NCBI RefSeq assembly: GCF_902774605.1 | Contig: NZ_CACYJE010000005.1 | Location: forward strand, 1 to 64,000 | Reading direction: 5' to 3' | DNA from: an uncultured Methanobrevibacter sp. | GTDB taxonomy: Archaea > Methanobacteriota > Methanobacteria > Methanobacteriales > Methanobacteriaceae | Length of the DNA: 64,000 nt | Shown: one piece after another, positions 57,604 to 64,000 of the stretch | Numbering within the stretch: position 1 is the stretch's first letter | Layout: every line of letters starts with the position of its first letter | The notes under the pieces: model-generated | The model's database searches: none | Told to the model about the DNA's origin: nothing | The model's input: the letters and a program-made list of their open reading frames with translations, nothing else | Position numbers and translations under genes: made by a program

Positions 57604-58080
57604 ATGATGAATAAGAAACTAATATTTGGTTTATTGATAATATTTATGGCAGTTATGTCTTTATCAAGTGTAAGTGCTTTTTGGCCTTTTGATAGTGGAA
57701 ATGATGTAACTGTTAATGGTGTTAATTTCCATTTACCTGATGGATTTGATGTGGATAACCCAGTAAAGTCTGAAAGTGATAATACTTATGAACAAGCTGT
57801 TTATAAGAATACTGAAACTAAAGATACTGTTGATTTTGTGGTTAGTGATAAGTCTGTGGATGATTCAGCAATAGGTAGTTCATTACTTAAAAAAGGTTTT
57901 GAACAAAAGACTATAGATGGAAAAGAAGGCTTTTATAAAATGGATATATACTCAAAAAATGTAGAATTCGTTTATATCGATAATGATAAAGTTGTTTCTA
58001 TAATTGTTCCATACATATATGACCAATATGGTGATAATTTTATGCAATATGAAGATCTTCTTTCTGAGATAATAAAATAA
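57604..58080 (+). CDS. Small secreted protein, unknown function
   Basis: A 158-residue protein with a signal sequence (KLIFGLLIIFMAVMSLSSVSA) followed by FWPFDSGNDVTVNGVNFHLPDGFDVDNP and a domain of alternating strands. Starts at 57604 or 57607 are equally good after AAGGTGAAA. Probably a diverged copy of the preceding gene. No family recognised. Confidence 0.6.
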   Translation: MMNKKLIFGLLIIFMAVMSLSSVSAFWPFDSGNDVTVNGVNFHLPDGFDVDNPVKSESDNTYEQAVYKNTETKDTVDFVVSDKSVDDSAIGSSLLKKGFEQKTIDGKEGFYKMDIYSKNVEFVYIDNDKVVSIIVPYIYDQYGDNFMQYEDLLSEIIK

Positions 58081-58092
58081 AGGGTGATAATT

Positions 58093-58404
58093 ATGTCTGA
58101 AGATATTGCAAGTAATGTTGAATTAATGCCGATTGTTATTGGAGTAGTTGTATCTATAATTCTTGTTACTATTGGATTATTATCAAGTATTGGAGCTATA
58201 GGAATAATTGGGATAGTTATTGGTGGAGCTATTTCAGGTTTTTTAACTAATAATTCTACTTTATATGCGATTATTTACGGCGCAATTGTTGGTTTGATAA
58301 GCAGTTTTTTAATATTATACTCCGTTTTTGCGATACCATTCTGTATGGTATTAGGCGTATTTGGTGGATTTGTCGGTAAAGTTGCACAATCAAATCTTAA
58401 ATAA
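58093..58404 (+). CDS. Four-span membrane protein, DUF5518-like
   Basis: A 103-residue, glycine-rich membrane protein with about four spans (MSEDIASNVELMPIVIGVVVSIILVTIG..., GGAISGFLTNNSTLYAIIYGAIVGL, GVFGGFVGK). The repeated GG-x-x-xGFL pattern resembles DUF5518 proteins of archaea; the assignment is tentative. GGTGAT precedes the start. Confidence 0.5.
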   Translation: MSEDIASNVELMPIVIGVVVSIILVTIGLLSSIGAIGIIGIVIGGAISGFLTNNSTLYAIIYGAIVGLISSFLILYSVFAIPFCMVLGVFGGFVGKVAQSNLK

Positions 58405-58453
58405 AGGAATGCAACGCATTTTGTAAAATTATTAATCTTGGTAGTGAATTAAG

Positions 58454-58759
58454 TTGAGGTATAATTTTAAATATCATTATTTGATTTGCCATAGACTTCC
58501 AGAAAGGAGTTTTTTCTTTAAAGGACGTCAATTTCCAGTATGTTCAAGGTGTACGGGAATTTATATTGGTTTTTTTATTTCAATATTATTTAAGTATCTT
58601 AAATTATTTTCATTATCTAATAATTTTCTTATTTGCTTTATTCTAACTTTTCCATTATTATTGGATGGATTTACACAATTTTTTAAATTAAGAGAAAGTA
58701 ATAATCGGTTGCGATTGATTACTGGATTAATGTTTGGCTTAAGTTATCTTTTTATATAG
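58454..58759 (+). CDS. DUF2085 family membrane protein
   Basis: A 101-residue protein with the DUF2085 signature CHRLPERSFFFKGRQFPVCSRCTGIYIGFF, then two to three spans and FPLLLDGFTQFFKLRESNNRLRLITGLMFGLS. Function of the family unknown; the Cys-x2-Cys and nearby Cys may bind metal. The likely start is TTG at 58454. It lies among other small membrane proteins in the integrase-proximal region. Confidence 0.75.
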   Translation: MRYNFKYHYLICHRLPERSFFFKGRQFPVCSRCTGIYIGFFISILFKYLKLFSLSNNFLICFILTFPLLLDGFTQFFKLRESNNRLRLITGLMFGLSYLFI

Positions 58760-58768
58760 GTGCTAATA

Positions 58769-59134
58769 ATGGAAGATGAAGGATTTTCATATATTATTGG
58801 TTGCTGTATAACTGCTCCGATATTATTTTTTATTATATGTAATTTTGGTGTTACTGCTCCTTTTTCCAGCCCTTTTAATTGGGTACTGGTAATTTTAATA
58901 GGCATTGTTTTATCTATTTCAATATCATTTCTGATTTCAAAAATGGGGATTGACTCAACTATATCAAATGATTCAGATTTAGGGATGTATGGGCTTTGTT
59001 GTTTATTGCCAGTAATGTGTGGAATAATTTATTATATGGCTTCTTCATTTTATTTCGTTGATGCTGTTGTTTATGTTGTTTTAGGATTTGCTGTTTTAGT
59101 ATTATTGTTGTTTGTTTTTTATTCAAAAAACTAA
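58769..59134 (+). CDS. Four-span membrane protein, unknown function
   Basis: A 121-residue protein (start MEDEGFSYIIGCCI) with about four spans. A CCLLPVMCG motif near residue 80 resembles the next gene's CCILPMFLV, so the two may be distant paralogues. Preceded by AGGTGCTAAT. No family recognised. Confidence 0.5.
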   Translation: MEDEGFSYIIGCCITAPILFFIICNFGVTAPFSSPFNWVLVILIGIVLSISISFLISKMGIDSTISNDSDLGMYGLCCLLPVMCGIIYYMASSFYFVDAVVYVVLGFAVLVLLLFVFYSKN

Positions 59135-59148
59135 AAGGGGATTTTTAC

Positions 59149-59511
59149 ATGTCTGATTCTGATTTATCTGATTCACAAAAAGTTATTTGTTGTATATTAC
59201 CCATGTTTTTGGTAATTTTATATATTCTTACTGCATTTTTAGGTATTGGAGGCAATTTTTTCATTCCTCAAACATTAATTACGATAGGTACATATTTATT
59301 TGTTGCAGTAATACTGTATTTTATATTGTCTATGATTACAGATTCAGATAAAAAAAGCGCATTATTTTGCTTCATTCCTTTAATTGGCATTTTTATTATT
59401 GGAGCGTATATTAGTGCTTTTGTTCCTTATACAGACCCCATGTCAATGTTAATTTATATTATAGTAATTGTGGTGATTATAATAGCTGGATTTTTTAAAT
59501 TATCCGAATAA
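59149..59511 (+). CDS. Four-span membrane protein, unknown function
   Basis: A 120-residue protein starting MSDSDLSDSQKVICCILPMFLVILYI with about four spans. An acidic start and CC-ILPMF suggest relation to the preceding gene. AAGGGGA lies just upstream of the ATG. No family recognised. Confidence 0.5.
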   Translation: MSDSDLSDSQKVICCILPMFLVILYILTAFLGIGGNFFIPQTLITIGTYLFVAVILYFILSMITDSDKKSALFCFIPLIGIFIIGAYISAFVPYTDPMSMLIYIIVIVVIIIAGFFKLSE

Positions 59512-59530
59512 ATAAGTTTAAGAGGTTTTT

Positions 59531-59779
59531 ATGGAAGATATAATAGAATACATCAACAATTCAAGGTATCGAGCTAAAGTAATCAAATCATTAGGTAATG
59601 ATTCAAAATTCCCATCAAAAATAGCTAAAGAAACTCAGATACCACAAAATCAAGTAAGTTCAATATTAAAAGGACTAATTGAAAAAGAAATTGCTGAAGT
59701 AATTAATCCTGAAGTTCGTAAAGGTCGTACTTATCGTTTAACTGAATATGGGCTTGATATACTGGATAAATTACAATAG
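59531..59779 (+). CDS. Winged-helix transcription regulator
   Basis: An 82-residue protein: IIEYINNSRYRAKVIKSLGNDSKFPSKIAKETQIPQNQVSSILKGLIEKEIAEVINPEVRKGRTYRLTEYGLDILDKL. This is a compact archaeal winged helix of the ArsR/MarR-like type, with the recognition helix NQVSSILKGL. It ends the AT-rich run of integrase-proximal genes and is the last gene I assign with confidence to the archaeon. Confidence 0.8.
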   Translation: MEDIIEYINNSRYRAKVIKSLGNDSKFPSKIAKETQIPQNQVSSILKGLIEKEIAEVINPEVRKGRTYRLTEYGLDILDKLQ

Positions 59780-60142
59780 GCTTTTTTTTGAACATAAGAT
59801 GCATTAGTAGTGTATCTGTTATTTTTCCATGTTTATGTTATTGGGGCTTGGAAAAGGTAAATTATGACTAAAGCTCTATTTTTATCTCTTTATTAATCGC
59901 CTAATTGATTATTCAATTACTTGCTTAATTAATTAATCACTTAATTGCATATTTACCTTTGGAATTAAAGGTATGATAATAACTGATGATATGCTTTTGT
60001 GTGCATTGATGGTTTTACTAAAACTTTTTGCCTAGTGGATTGATAATCTGATTGTTGTGGGCACTAAACCCATATAATTCGCACATAGTTTACACCTCGC
60101 ACCTTGCAGATACCCGAAAACACATAGAAATCCTTACTATTT
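59780..60142. other. Intergenic stretch containing the archaeal/bacterial boundary
   Basis: The first 10 bases (GCTTTTTTTT) may end the plus-strand transcript. The next 250 bp are AT-rich like the region before. From about 60040 the sequence becomes less AT-rich and runs into the end of a bacterial gshA. No frame or RNA I can support. No copy of the integrase-side 11-bp repeat was found here. Confidence 0.4.
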
Positions 60143-61423
60143 TCAGGTATCAATTAATTCATTCTGATATTTTTCCGCAAGCTTTAAACCGTTTTTAACA
60201 TAGTTTTTGCCATACTCTTTCTTTACTATATTAGCATATCGCTTGTCGGGATATTTAATCTTATCAATTTGTTTATCAATAATTTTTAATATTTCATCAT
60301 CGCCAAAATTCTCATAAAATTTGCGAATTTTACAAAGCTCATCAAGAGCTGTGCTTTTGATTGACCTTTTGTCGCCTAAAAATTCAATTGTCTGTTCATC
60401 GTCAAGCCTTGCAGCCATTTTTTCGTTATTTATTGCAGTTATCTGCTCATCGTCACTCAGTGTAATTTTAGGCTGTGACATAAGATATACTATCAAACAA
60501 TGAACAAATTTTATGTCATCTTCAAGTATTCCTATCGGAGAAAGCGGATTCACATCAAACATTCTAAATTCGATATGGTTCACACCCCTGATATGAAGAT
60601 TTTCAAGGGTGTTTTCCCCCTGCGGCTTTAATCTTATGGGATAGTAAATCTCAGAAACGGATTTTAGCCTGCCCTCGTCAATATATTTTTGAATACTTTG
60701 CACGTATTCCTCTGTGCTTCCGTATTTAAGTGTGGGAACAAAGGTGTTCCAATATCCTGCCTCACTACATCGAGCAGACGAATAATTTGTTACAACGGTC
60801 TCTCCGATTTTATCTGCATTTATAAAAGAGCAATCAATAACCGGGCTTGCGGCAGTAAGATAGACTATCAGCCACGCATATTGAACCGATTTTTGTGCAA
60901 GCTCAAGATATATATCATTTTTAAAAGAACAAAAATCGGATTTTCCGCTTGATTCAAATGCGCTTTCTATCAACTCATTATTAAATGAAAAATTAAAGTG
61001 TATTCCTGAATACAACATCTTAAGTCTGCCGTATTTCTCGGCAAGATATTTTCGGTAAACCGATTTATTAGCCCAAGTACCCACAAAATTTGCAATGGGA
61101 ACATCATTTTCTCCTTTTACATACGGAGGATTTGAAAAGCTCCATAAGAACTCTCTGCCTGATTTTCTTACGGCAAGGTTCTTTTGCACTGTTTTATGAA
61201 GCTGTGTAAGCTGGGCACAAACGTCTTTTATATTATCAAACGCATCTGTTACAAACTCAACCTGATTTTCACAAAAATCCCTTTGCAAATGTTCATCATC
61301 AAATCCGTGGTCAGTATGTGCAAGAAATCCGTTCTCATCAACCCTCAAACATTCTTTTTCAAGTCCGAAACAGGCAGAAAATATTTTGTCTTTAATTTTA
61401 TGGTTGTTAAGGTCAAAACTCAT
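60143..61423 (-). CDS. gshA: Glutamate-cysteine ligase (bacterial)
   Basis: A 426-residue enzyme of the GshA/GshF-N type that joins glutamate and cysteine to gamma-glutamylcysteine. Marks are FGLEKECLRVDENGFLA, NQVEFVTDAF, NPPY, GIHFNFSFN and RGVNHIEFRMFDVNPLSPIGI. It lacks the ATP-grasp half of bifunctional GshF, so glutathione itself would need another enzyme. Strict anaerobic methanogens normally lack this enzyme. AGAGGT lies 6 bases before the ATG. A 230-base leader with a Cys-rich peptide and terminator precedes it (see below). Confidence 0.9.
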   Translation of the reverse strand: MSFDLNNHKIKDKIFSACFGLEKECLRVDENGFLAHTDHGFDDEHLQRDFCENQVEFVTDAFDNIKDVCAQLTQLHKTVQKNLAVRKSGREFLWSFSNPPYVKGENDVPIANFVGTWANKSVYRKYLAEKYGRLKMLYSGIHFNFSFNNELIESAFESSGKSDFCSFKNDIYLELAQKSVQYAWLIVYLTAASPVIDCSFINADKIGETVVTNYSSARCSEAGYWNTFVPTLKYGSTEEYVQSIQKYIDEGRLKSVSEIYYPIRLKPQGENTLENLHIRGVNHIEFRMFDVNPLSPIGILEDDIKFVHCLIVYLMSQPKITLSDDEQITAINNEKMAARLDDEQTIEFLGDKRSIKSTALDELCKIRKFYENFGDDEILKIIDKQIDKIKYPDKRYANIVKKEYGKNYVKNGLKLAEKYQNELIDT

Positions 61424-61462
61424 AATTACCTCTCAATTAATAGGCTGTAATTCCATATAAAC

Positions 61463-61490
61463 AAAAAACCGAAGAGCATTGCTCTCCGGT
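61463..61490 (-). terminator. Intrinsic terminator in the gshA leader
   Basis: Minus strand: ACCGGAGAGC (61490-61481) pairs with GCTCTTCGGT (61477-61468) around an AAT loop. The stem has 10 bp with one G-U and ends in a run of six U. It stands between the leader peptide and gshA, 40 bases before the gshA start, so it would stop gshA transcripts early. Confidence 0.9.
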
Positions 61491-61620
61491 ATCACAAGAC
61501 CCAATTTGCTCAGGTATAGTTATCAGAGAGCGTACAAATACGGCACATACACATTGTGCACATGCTGAGATTGCAGTTTTCTGTTACAAGACTGTTTAAG
61601 TACGTCATAACAGGCTCTCC
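61481..61620 (-). promoter_or_regulatory. Predicted cysteine attenuator of gshA
   Basis: Four segments can pair in exclusive ways (minus strand, 5' to 3'). Segment 1, GGAGAGC at 61620-61614, overlaps the leader Shine-Dalgarno site. Segment 2, GCTCTCTG at 61531-61524, lies in the last codons of the leader peptide. Segment 3, GGAGAGC at 61487-61481, is the 5' arm of the terminator; segment 4 is its 3' arm (61477-61468). 1:2 (7 bp) with 3:4 gives termination; 2:3 (8 bp) prevents 3:4. A ribosome stalled on the Cys codons between 1 and 2 would favour 2:3. A ribosome that reaches the stop at 61512 would cover 2. Pairing is seen in sequence; mechanism is inferred from known attenuators. Confidence 0.8.
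61510..61608 (-). CDS. Cysteine-rich leader peptide of gshA
   Basis: A 32-codon frame from ATG 61608 to TGA 61510-61512. Cysteines are at 12, 17, 20, 22 and 25, so five of 14 residues in that stretch; three are TGC and two TGT codons. A strong site AGGAGGAG lies about eight bases upstream. The peptide begins MTYLNSLVTEN and ends CTLSDNYT. Its stop is 20 bases before the terminator stem. Too short for a usual gene call; the setting suggests translation of it senses charged tRNA-Cys. Confidence 0.85.
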   Translation of the reverse strand: MTYLNSLVTENCNLSMCTMCMCRICTLSDNYT

Positions 61621-61628
61621 TCCTAATT

Positions 61629-61645
61629 CCTATCTTAATGATAGG
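61629..61645 (-). repeat. 5' hairpin of the gshA leader
   Basis: CCTATC (61629-61634) and GATAGG (61640-61645) form a 6-bp stem just after the expected transcription start. It may protect or stabilise the leader RNA. Confidence 0.5.
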
Positions 61646-61660
61646 TTTTATACCATTGAT

Positions 61661-61689
61661 AATATAACACATAATAAAAACATTGTCAA
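61661..61689 (-). promoter_or_regulatory. Bacterial sigma-A promoter of the gshA leader
   Basis: Minus strand: TTGACA (61689-61684), 17-bp spacer, TATATT (61666-61661). This is nearly the consensus for bacterial housekeeping sigma and unlike the TATA/BRE promoters in the rest of the window. Start of transcription is expected near 61654. Confidence 0.85.
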
Positions 61690-61801
61690 TATATTCTTCT
61701 TCATTTGAACATACATTATTCCGAATTTGTACAATGGATTAAATTATTTTAAAATTTCCAAAAAATACTATGTCAAAACCTGAAAATTCACGTTAGTTGA
61801 C

Positions 61802-61834
61802 GGAATAAAAAAATTTCTAATTCAAACAATATTA
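61802..61834 (+). promoter_or_regulatory. Possible sigma-G-like promoter of spoVT
   Basis: GGAATAA (61802-61808) and AATATTA (61828-61834) resemble the sigma-G -35 and -10 elements, but the spacer of 19 is longer than usual. Weak evidence. Confidence 0.3.
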
Positions 61835-61880
61835 AGGCAATAATTTGCTAATTAAATTGGAACAAGGGAGTTTTTTAGAT

Positions 61881-62423
61881 ATGAAAGCAACAGGAATAGT
61901 AAGGAGAATCGACGACCTGGGCAGGGTGGTTATTCCAAAAGAAATTCGTCGCACACTGCGAATCAGAGAGGGAGACCCTCTGGAAATTTACACGGCGACC
62001 GACGGAGAAGTTATCTTTAAGAAATATTCACCGGTCGGTGAATTGTCGGCGTTTGCAGGTCAATATGCCGACGTTATTGCAAGAATAAGCTCAATGCCGA
62101 CATTAATCTGTGACAATGACCATGTTATTGCCGCAGCAGGCGTTTCAAAGCGTGAGTTTCTTGAACGCAGGGTCAGCACAATACTTGAAAACTATATGGA
62201 AAATCGTAAAAGCTATGCCGCTACTGAGCAAACCCTTAACGATGTTCAGCCGATTGAGGGTATCGAAAACAATGCGGCCGTCATTTATCCGATAATTTCA
62301 TCCGGCGACGTTATGGGCGCTGTTGTTATGCTGACAGGAGAAAGCATTAAAGTTCCTACCAACACAGAAGTCAAGCTTGCGCAATCGGCAGCCGCTTTCC
62401 TTGGAAAACAAATGGAAGAATAA
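61881..62423 (+). CDS. spoVT: Stage V sporulation protein T
   Basis: SpoVT, 180 residues: an AbrB-type swapped-hairpin DNA-binding domain (MKATGIVRRIDDLGRVVIPKEIRRTLRIREGDPLEIYT, 1-38) plus a C-terminal GAF-like domain. In Bacillus it regulates sigma-G genes in the forespore. The gene marks a spore-forming Firmicute and has no expected role in an archaeon. Start at ATG 61881 with AAGGGAG upstream; the longer frame from 61845 is not needed. Confidence 0.9.
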   Translation: MKATGIVRRIDDLGRVVIPKEIRRTLRIREGDPLEIYTATDGEVIFKKYSPVGELSAFAGQYADVIARISSMPTLICDNDHVIAAAGVSKREFLERRVSTILENYMENRKSYAATEQTLNDVQPIEGIENNAAVIYPIISSGDVMGAVVMLTGESIKVPTNTEVKLAQSAAAFLGKQMEE

Positions 62424-62530
62424 CATAAACCTACGTTTACAGATTTTGGCATAAATCCTGTCACAAAACCGCATACAGGGTGATTATTTGCTATGCACTT
62501 TGTGCAAAGATACCTGAGAAGCATAAAAAG

Positions 62531-62570
62531 CCACGTTGTCGAAACAAATATCGGCAACGTGGTTTTATTA
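62531..62570. terminator. Bidirectional intrinsic terminator
   Basis: CCACGTTGTCG (62531-62541) pairs with CGGCAACGTGG (62552-62562), 11 bp with one G-T, followed by TTTTATTAT; the other strand also has a T run (from AAAAAG). It lies between the convergent spoVT and methionine synthase-like genes. Confidence 0.85.
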
Positions 62571-62582
62571 TAATTTATAGAA

Positions 62583-63347
62583 TTATCCCCAAACTTCTTC
62601 TGCAATTTCCTTTACAAGTTTAAGTTTTGCCCATTGTTCATCTTCGGTAAGTTTGTTACCGATTTCACAAGATGCAAATCCGCACTGTGGGCTGAGGGCC
62701 AGTCTGTCAAGCGGAACATACTTTGCAGCCTCATGTATTCTTGCGATTACTTCTTCCTTATTTTCAAGTTTTGGAGATTTTGTGGTTATTAATCCCAAAA
62801 CCACTGTTTTATCATTTGAAACCTTTGCAAGAGGTTCAGATCCGCCTGAACGTTCGTCATCATACTCAAGAAGAAGTGCATTAACATTTTCTTTCGCAAA
62901 AACATAGTCAGCAACAGAATCATAAGGTCCGCTTGTGAAGAATGTTGATTGGTAGTTACCGCGGCAAATATGCGATGTAATTACCATATCGTCCTTCTTG
63001 TTTTCAAGTGCAAGGTTATTAACCTTGAGCAGTTCGGATTTTACGGTTTCAATATCAACTCCGAGTGCTTCATATCTTTGCTTTGCCGCATCACCTACAA
63101 CTGCACCCCATGTACAATCGTCAAGCTGAAGATTGCGACAACCTGCATCATAGAACTGCTGGATTACATCGCGATAAGCTGCCGCAATATCATTAATAAG
63201 CTCCTCGTTGTTGGAATAAAACTTTCTTGTGCTCTCAATATTGTCAGGAACAATAAACTGCTGGAATGTCTGTGCCGGTGCAGGTATTGTGTATTTGGCA
63301 ACTGTATTTTCGTCTTCAAACTGCTTTAAGAACTTGAAATACTCCAC
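62583..63347 (-). pseudogene. Cobalamin-independent methionine synthase-like gene, 5' truncated
   Basis: The frame encodes the C-terminal two thirds of a short MetE-like (YxjG-type) protein: FKFLKQFEDENTVAKYTIPAPAQ, LQLDDCTWGAV, VITSHICRGNY, LLEYDDERSGGSEPLAKV and LALSPQCGFASC, which holds the zinc ligands. Family members are about 370 residues, so about 115 N-terminal residues are missing. The first open codon is GTG at 63347 with no ribosome binding site. An in-frame TAG (63354-63356) lies just upstream, inside an inverted repeat. Probably nonfunctional. Confidence 0.75.
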
Positions 63348-63351
63348 AAAA

Positions 63352-63396
63352 GGCTAATTCTCATAAGGATGATTTGAAATCACAAGTGAATTAGCC
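63352..63396. repeat. Nested inverted repeats at the truncated gene edge
   Basis: GGCTAATTC (63352-63360) and GAATTAGCC (63388-63396) are exact reverse complements. Inside, TGATTTGAAATCA and TCACAAGTGA are shorter palindromes. The site coincides with the break in the methionine synthase-like gene, so it may be the scar of a small mobile or rearranged sequence. Confidence 0.55.
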
Positions 63397-63832
63397 GATT
63401 GGGAGCCAAAAAGCAAACTCTGTGTGTAAAGCATGAGGTTCTTAACGGAAAAATGAAAATCGAATTTATTGTCTTGCTATATTTGTGTTGTATGATATTT
63501 AACACCACAATCGGCAGAAGCATTAATTGTCATATTTTCATTATTTAATGGTTTGTTTTTTAGACGGTTCTATAAAACACATTTACATCTATTTTTAGAT
63601 CTTTTTTACATCAATTGGATTTGTCAAAAAAATTGGAATTAATCTTTTATCTATTACGTAGTTCTTTATTAAAACCAAATCAGATAATATTTGCCAAATT
63701 TAAATAAAAGTTTTATAATACTTGTAACCAACATATGATAAAAATTGTCTAAATTAATAGAGGAGATCTATGTTATCTTTATATCATTAATAAGCATACT
63801 ATCGTGAATCCAAATGAATTGGAGGTGGTCTT
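63397..63832. other. AT-rich intergenic region with sigma-A promoter
   Basis: No gene supported here apart from a possible six-codon frame after AGAGGAG (ATG at 63770, stop at 63788-63790). A bacterial promoter TTGCCA (63691-63696), 17-bp spacer, TATAAT (63714-63719) points at the sigma factor gene. The remainder is AT-rich sequence. Confidence 0.5.
63691..63719 (+). promoter_or_regulatory. Bacterial sigma-A promoter of the sigma factor gene
   Basis: TTGCCA, 17-bp spacer, TATAAT; five of six and six of six matches to consensus. It lies about 115 bp before the TTG start at 63833, leaving a leader of about 105 bases. Confidence 0.75.
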
Positions 63833-64000
63833 TTGCTTGATGATAAGAGTATTATAGATTTATTTCACGAGAGAGATGAAAAAGCTATTTCTGAAACAGA
63901 ACAAAAGTACGGAAAGCTTTGTTATAAGGTTTCCTTAAATATTTTACATAACGAACAGGACGCGGAAGAATCGGTGTCTGATACTTTGCTCAAACTATGG
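63833..64000 (+). CDS. ECF-type RNA polymerase sigma factor, cut by window end
   Basis: The first 56 residues of a sigma-70 family protein: LFHERDEKAISETEQKYGKLCYKVSLNILHNEQDAEESVSDTLLKLW. This is region 2 (core binding) of an ECF-type factor common in gut Firmicutes. Start TTG at 63833 with TTGGAGGTGG upstream. The rest, with region 4, lies outside the window. Confidence 0.85.
   Translation, partial: MLDDKSIIDLFHERDEKAISETEQKYGKLCYKVSLNILHNEQDAEESVSDTLLKLW

Noticed and set aside
59780-60142. Right attachment site of the integrase element
   Set aside because: No copy of ATGTGGGTTAC or of the rnpB 3' end was found between 59780 and 64000; weak likeness of CCATGTTTATGT at 59826 is not enough.
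61424-61654. T-box riboswitch in the gshA leader
   Set aside because: I see no T-box consensus (AGGGTGGNACCGCG) and no specifier-loop layout; the Cys-rich frame and 1:2:3:4 pairing explain the leader better.

Overview
The window is almost entirely chromosome of a methanogenic archaeon of the Methanobacteriales, most probably Methanobrevibacter or a close relative. The evidence is a complete F420-reducing hydrogenase operon (frhADGB), coenzyme F430 synthesis (cfbD), the archaeal cluster PCNA - GINS - L44e - S27e - eIF2alpha - Nop10 - PAC2, archaeal RNase P RNA, initiator tRNA-Met, TATA-type promoters, low GC, and the surface proteins with repeated Ig-like domains that are typical of gut Methanobacteriales.

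Layout. 1-6.6 kb: a membrane protein cut by the window edge, a Get3/ArsA ATPase, two small membrane proteins, a 984-residue Ig-repeat surface protein, then cbiE and an HxlR regulator. 6.7-8.4 kb: a zinc-macrodomain protein and an M-class sirtuin, a predicted reversible ADP-ribosylation pair. 8.3-18 kb: two phosphoesterases, YchF, an ion transporter-like protein, MATE pump, GNAT and small families. 18-21 kb: cfbD, hisH and an AIR-synthase-like protein. 21-27 kb: a Clp-fold serine protease, a pilin-like protein, tRNA-Arg, truD, phosphomevalonate dehydratase small subunit, amidohydrolase and a ferredoxin-nitroreductase. 27-34 kb: two very small genes, a Cu(+) ATPase, purB, an XRE regulator and a CPBP protease. 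34-40.5 kb: the full tryptophan operon trpEGDCFBA behind a TGTACA box. 40.5-46.4 kb: the replication/translation cluster. 46.4-51 kb: two tRNA-Arg genes and frhADGB. 51-54.1 kb: a frameshifted surface protein, methionine aminopeptidase and two coiled-coil membrane proteins. 54.1-59.8 kb: tRNA-iMet, RNase P RNA, then a tyrosine integrase followed by an AT-rich run of secreted, membrane and winged-helix proteins that looks like an integrated element or its remains.

From about 60 kb to the end the DNA changes character. It carries genes of a spore-forming Firmicute (glutamate-cysteine ligase, SpoVT, a truncated cobalamin-independent methionine synthase and an ECF-type sigma factor) with bacterial sigma-A promoters, strong Shine-Dalgarno sites and intrinsic terminators. 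It is either a recent transfer or, more simply, an assembly join to a bacterial contig.

The most striking signal lies in that tail. Upstream of gshA is a leader that encodes a 32-residue peptide with five cysteines and can form mutually exclusive 1:2, 2:3 and 3:4 hairpins, the last being an intrinsic terminator. This is the architecture of a ribosome-mediated, cysteine-sensing attenuator. Other points of note are the macrodomain/M-class sirtuin pair in an archaeon, the integrase beside rnpB, two genes each broken by what looks like one missing base, and several small genes under 60 codons.
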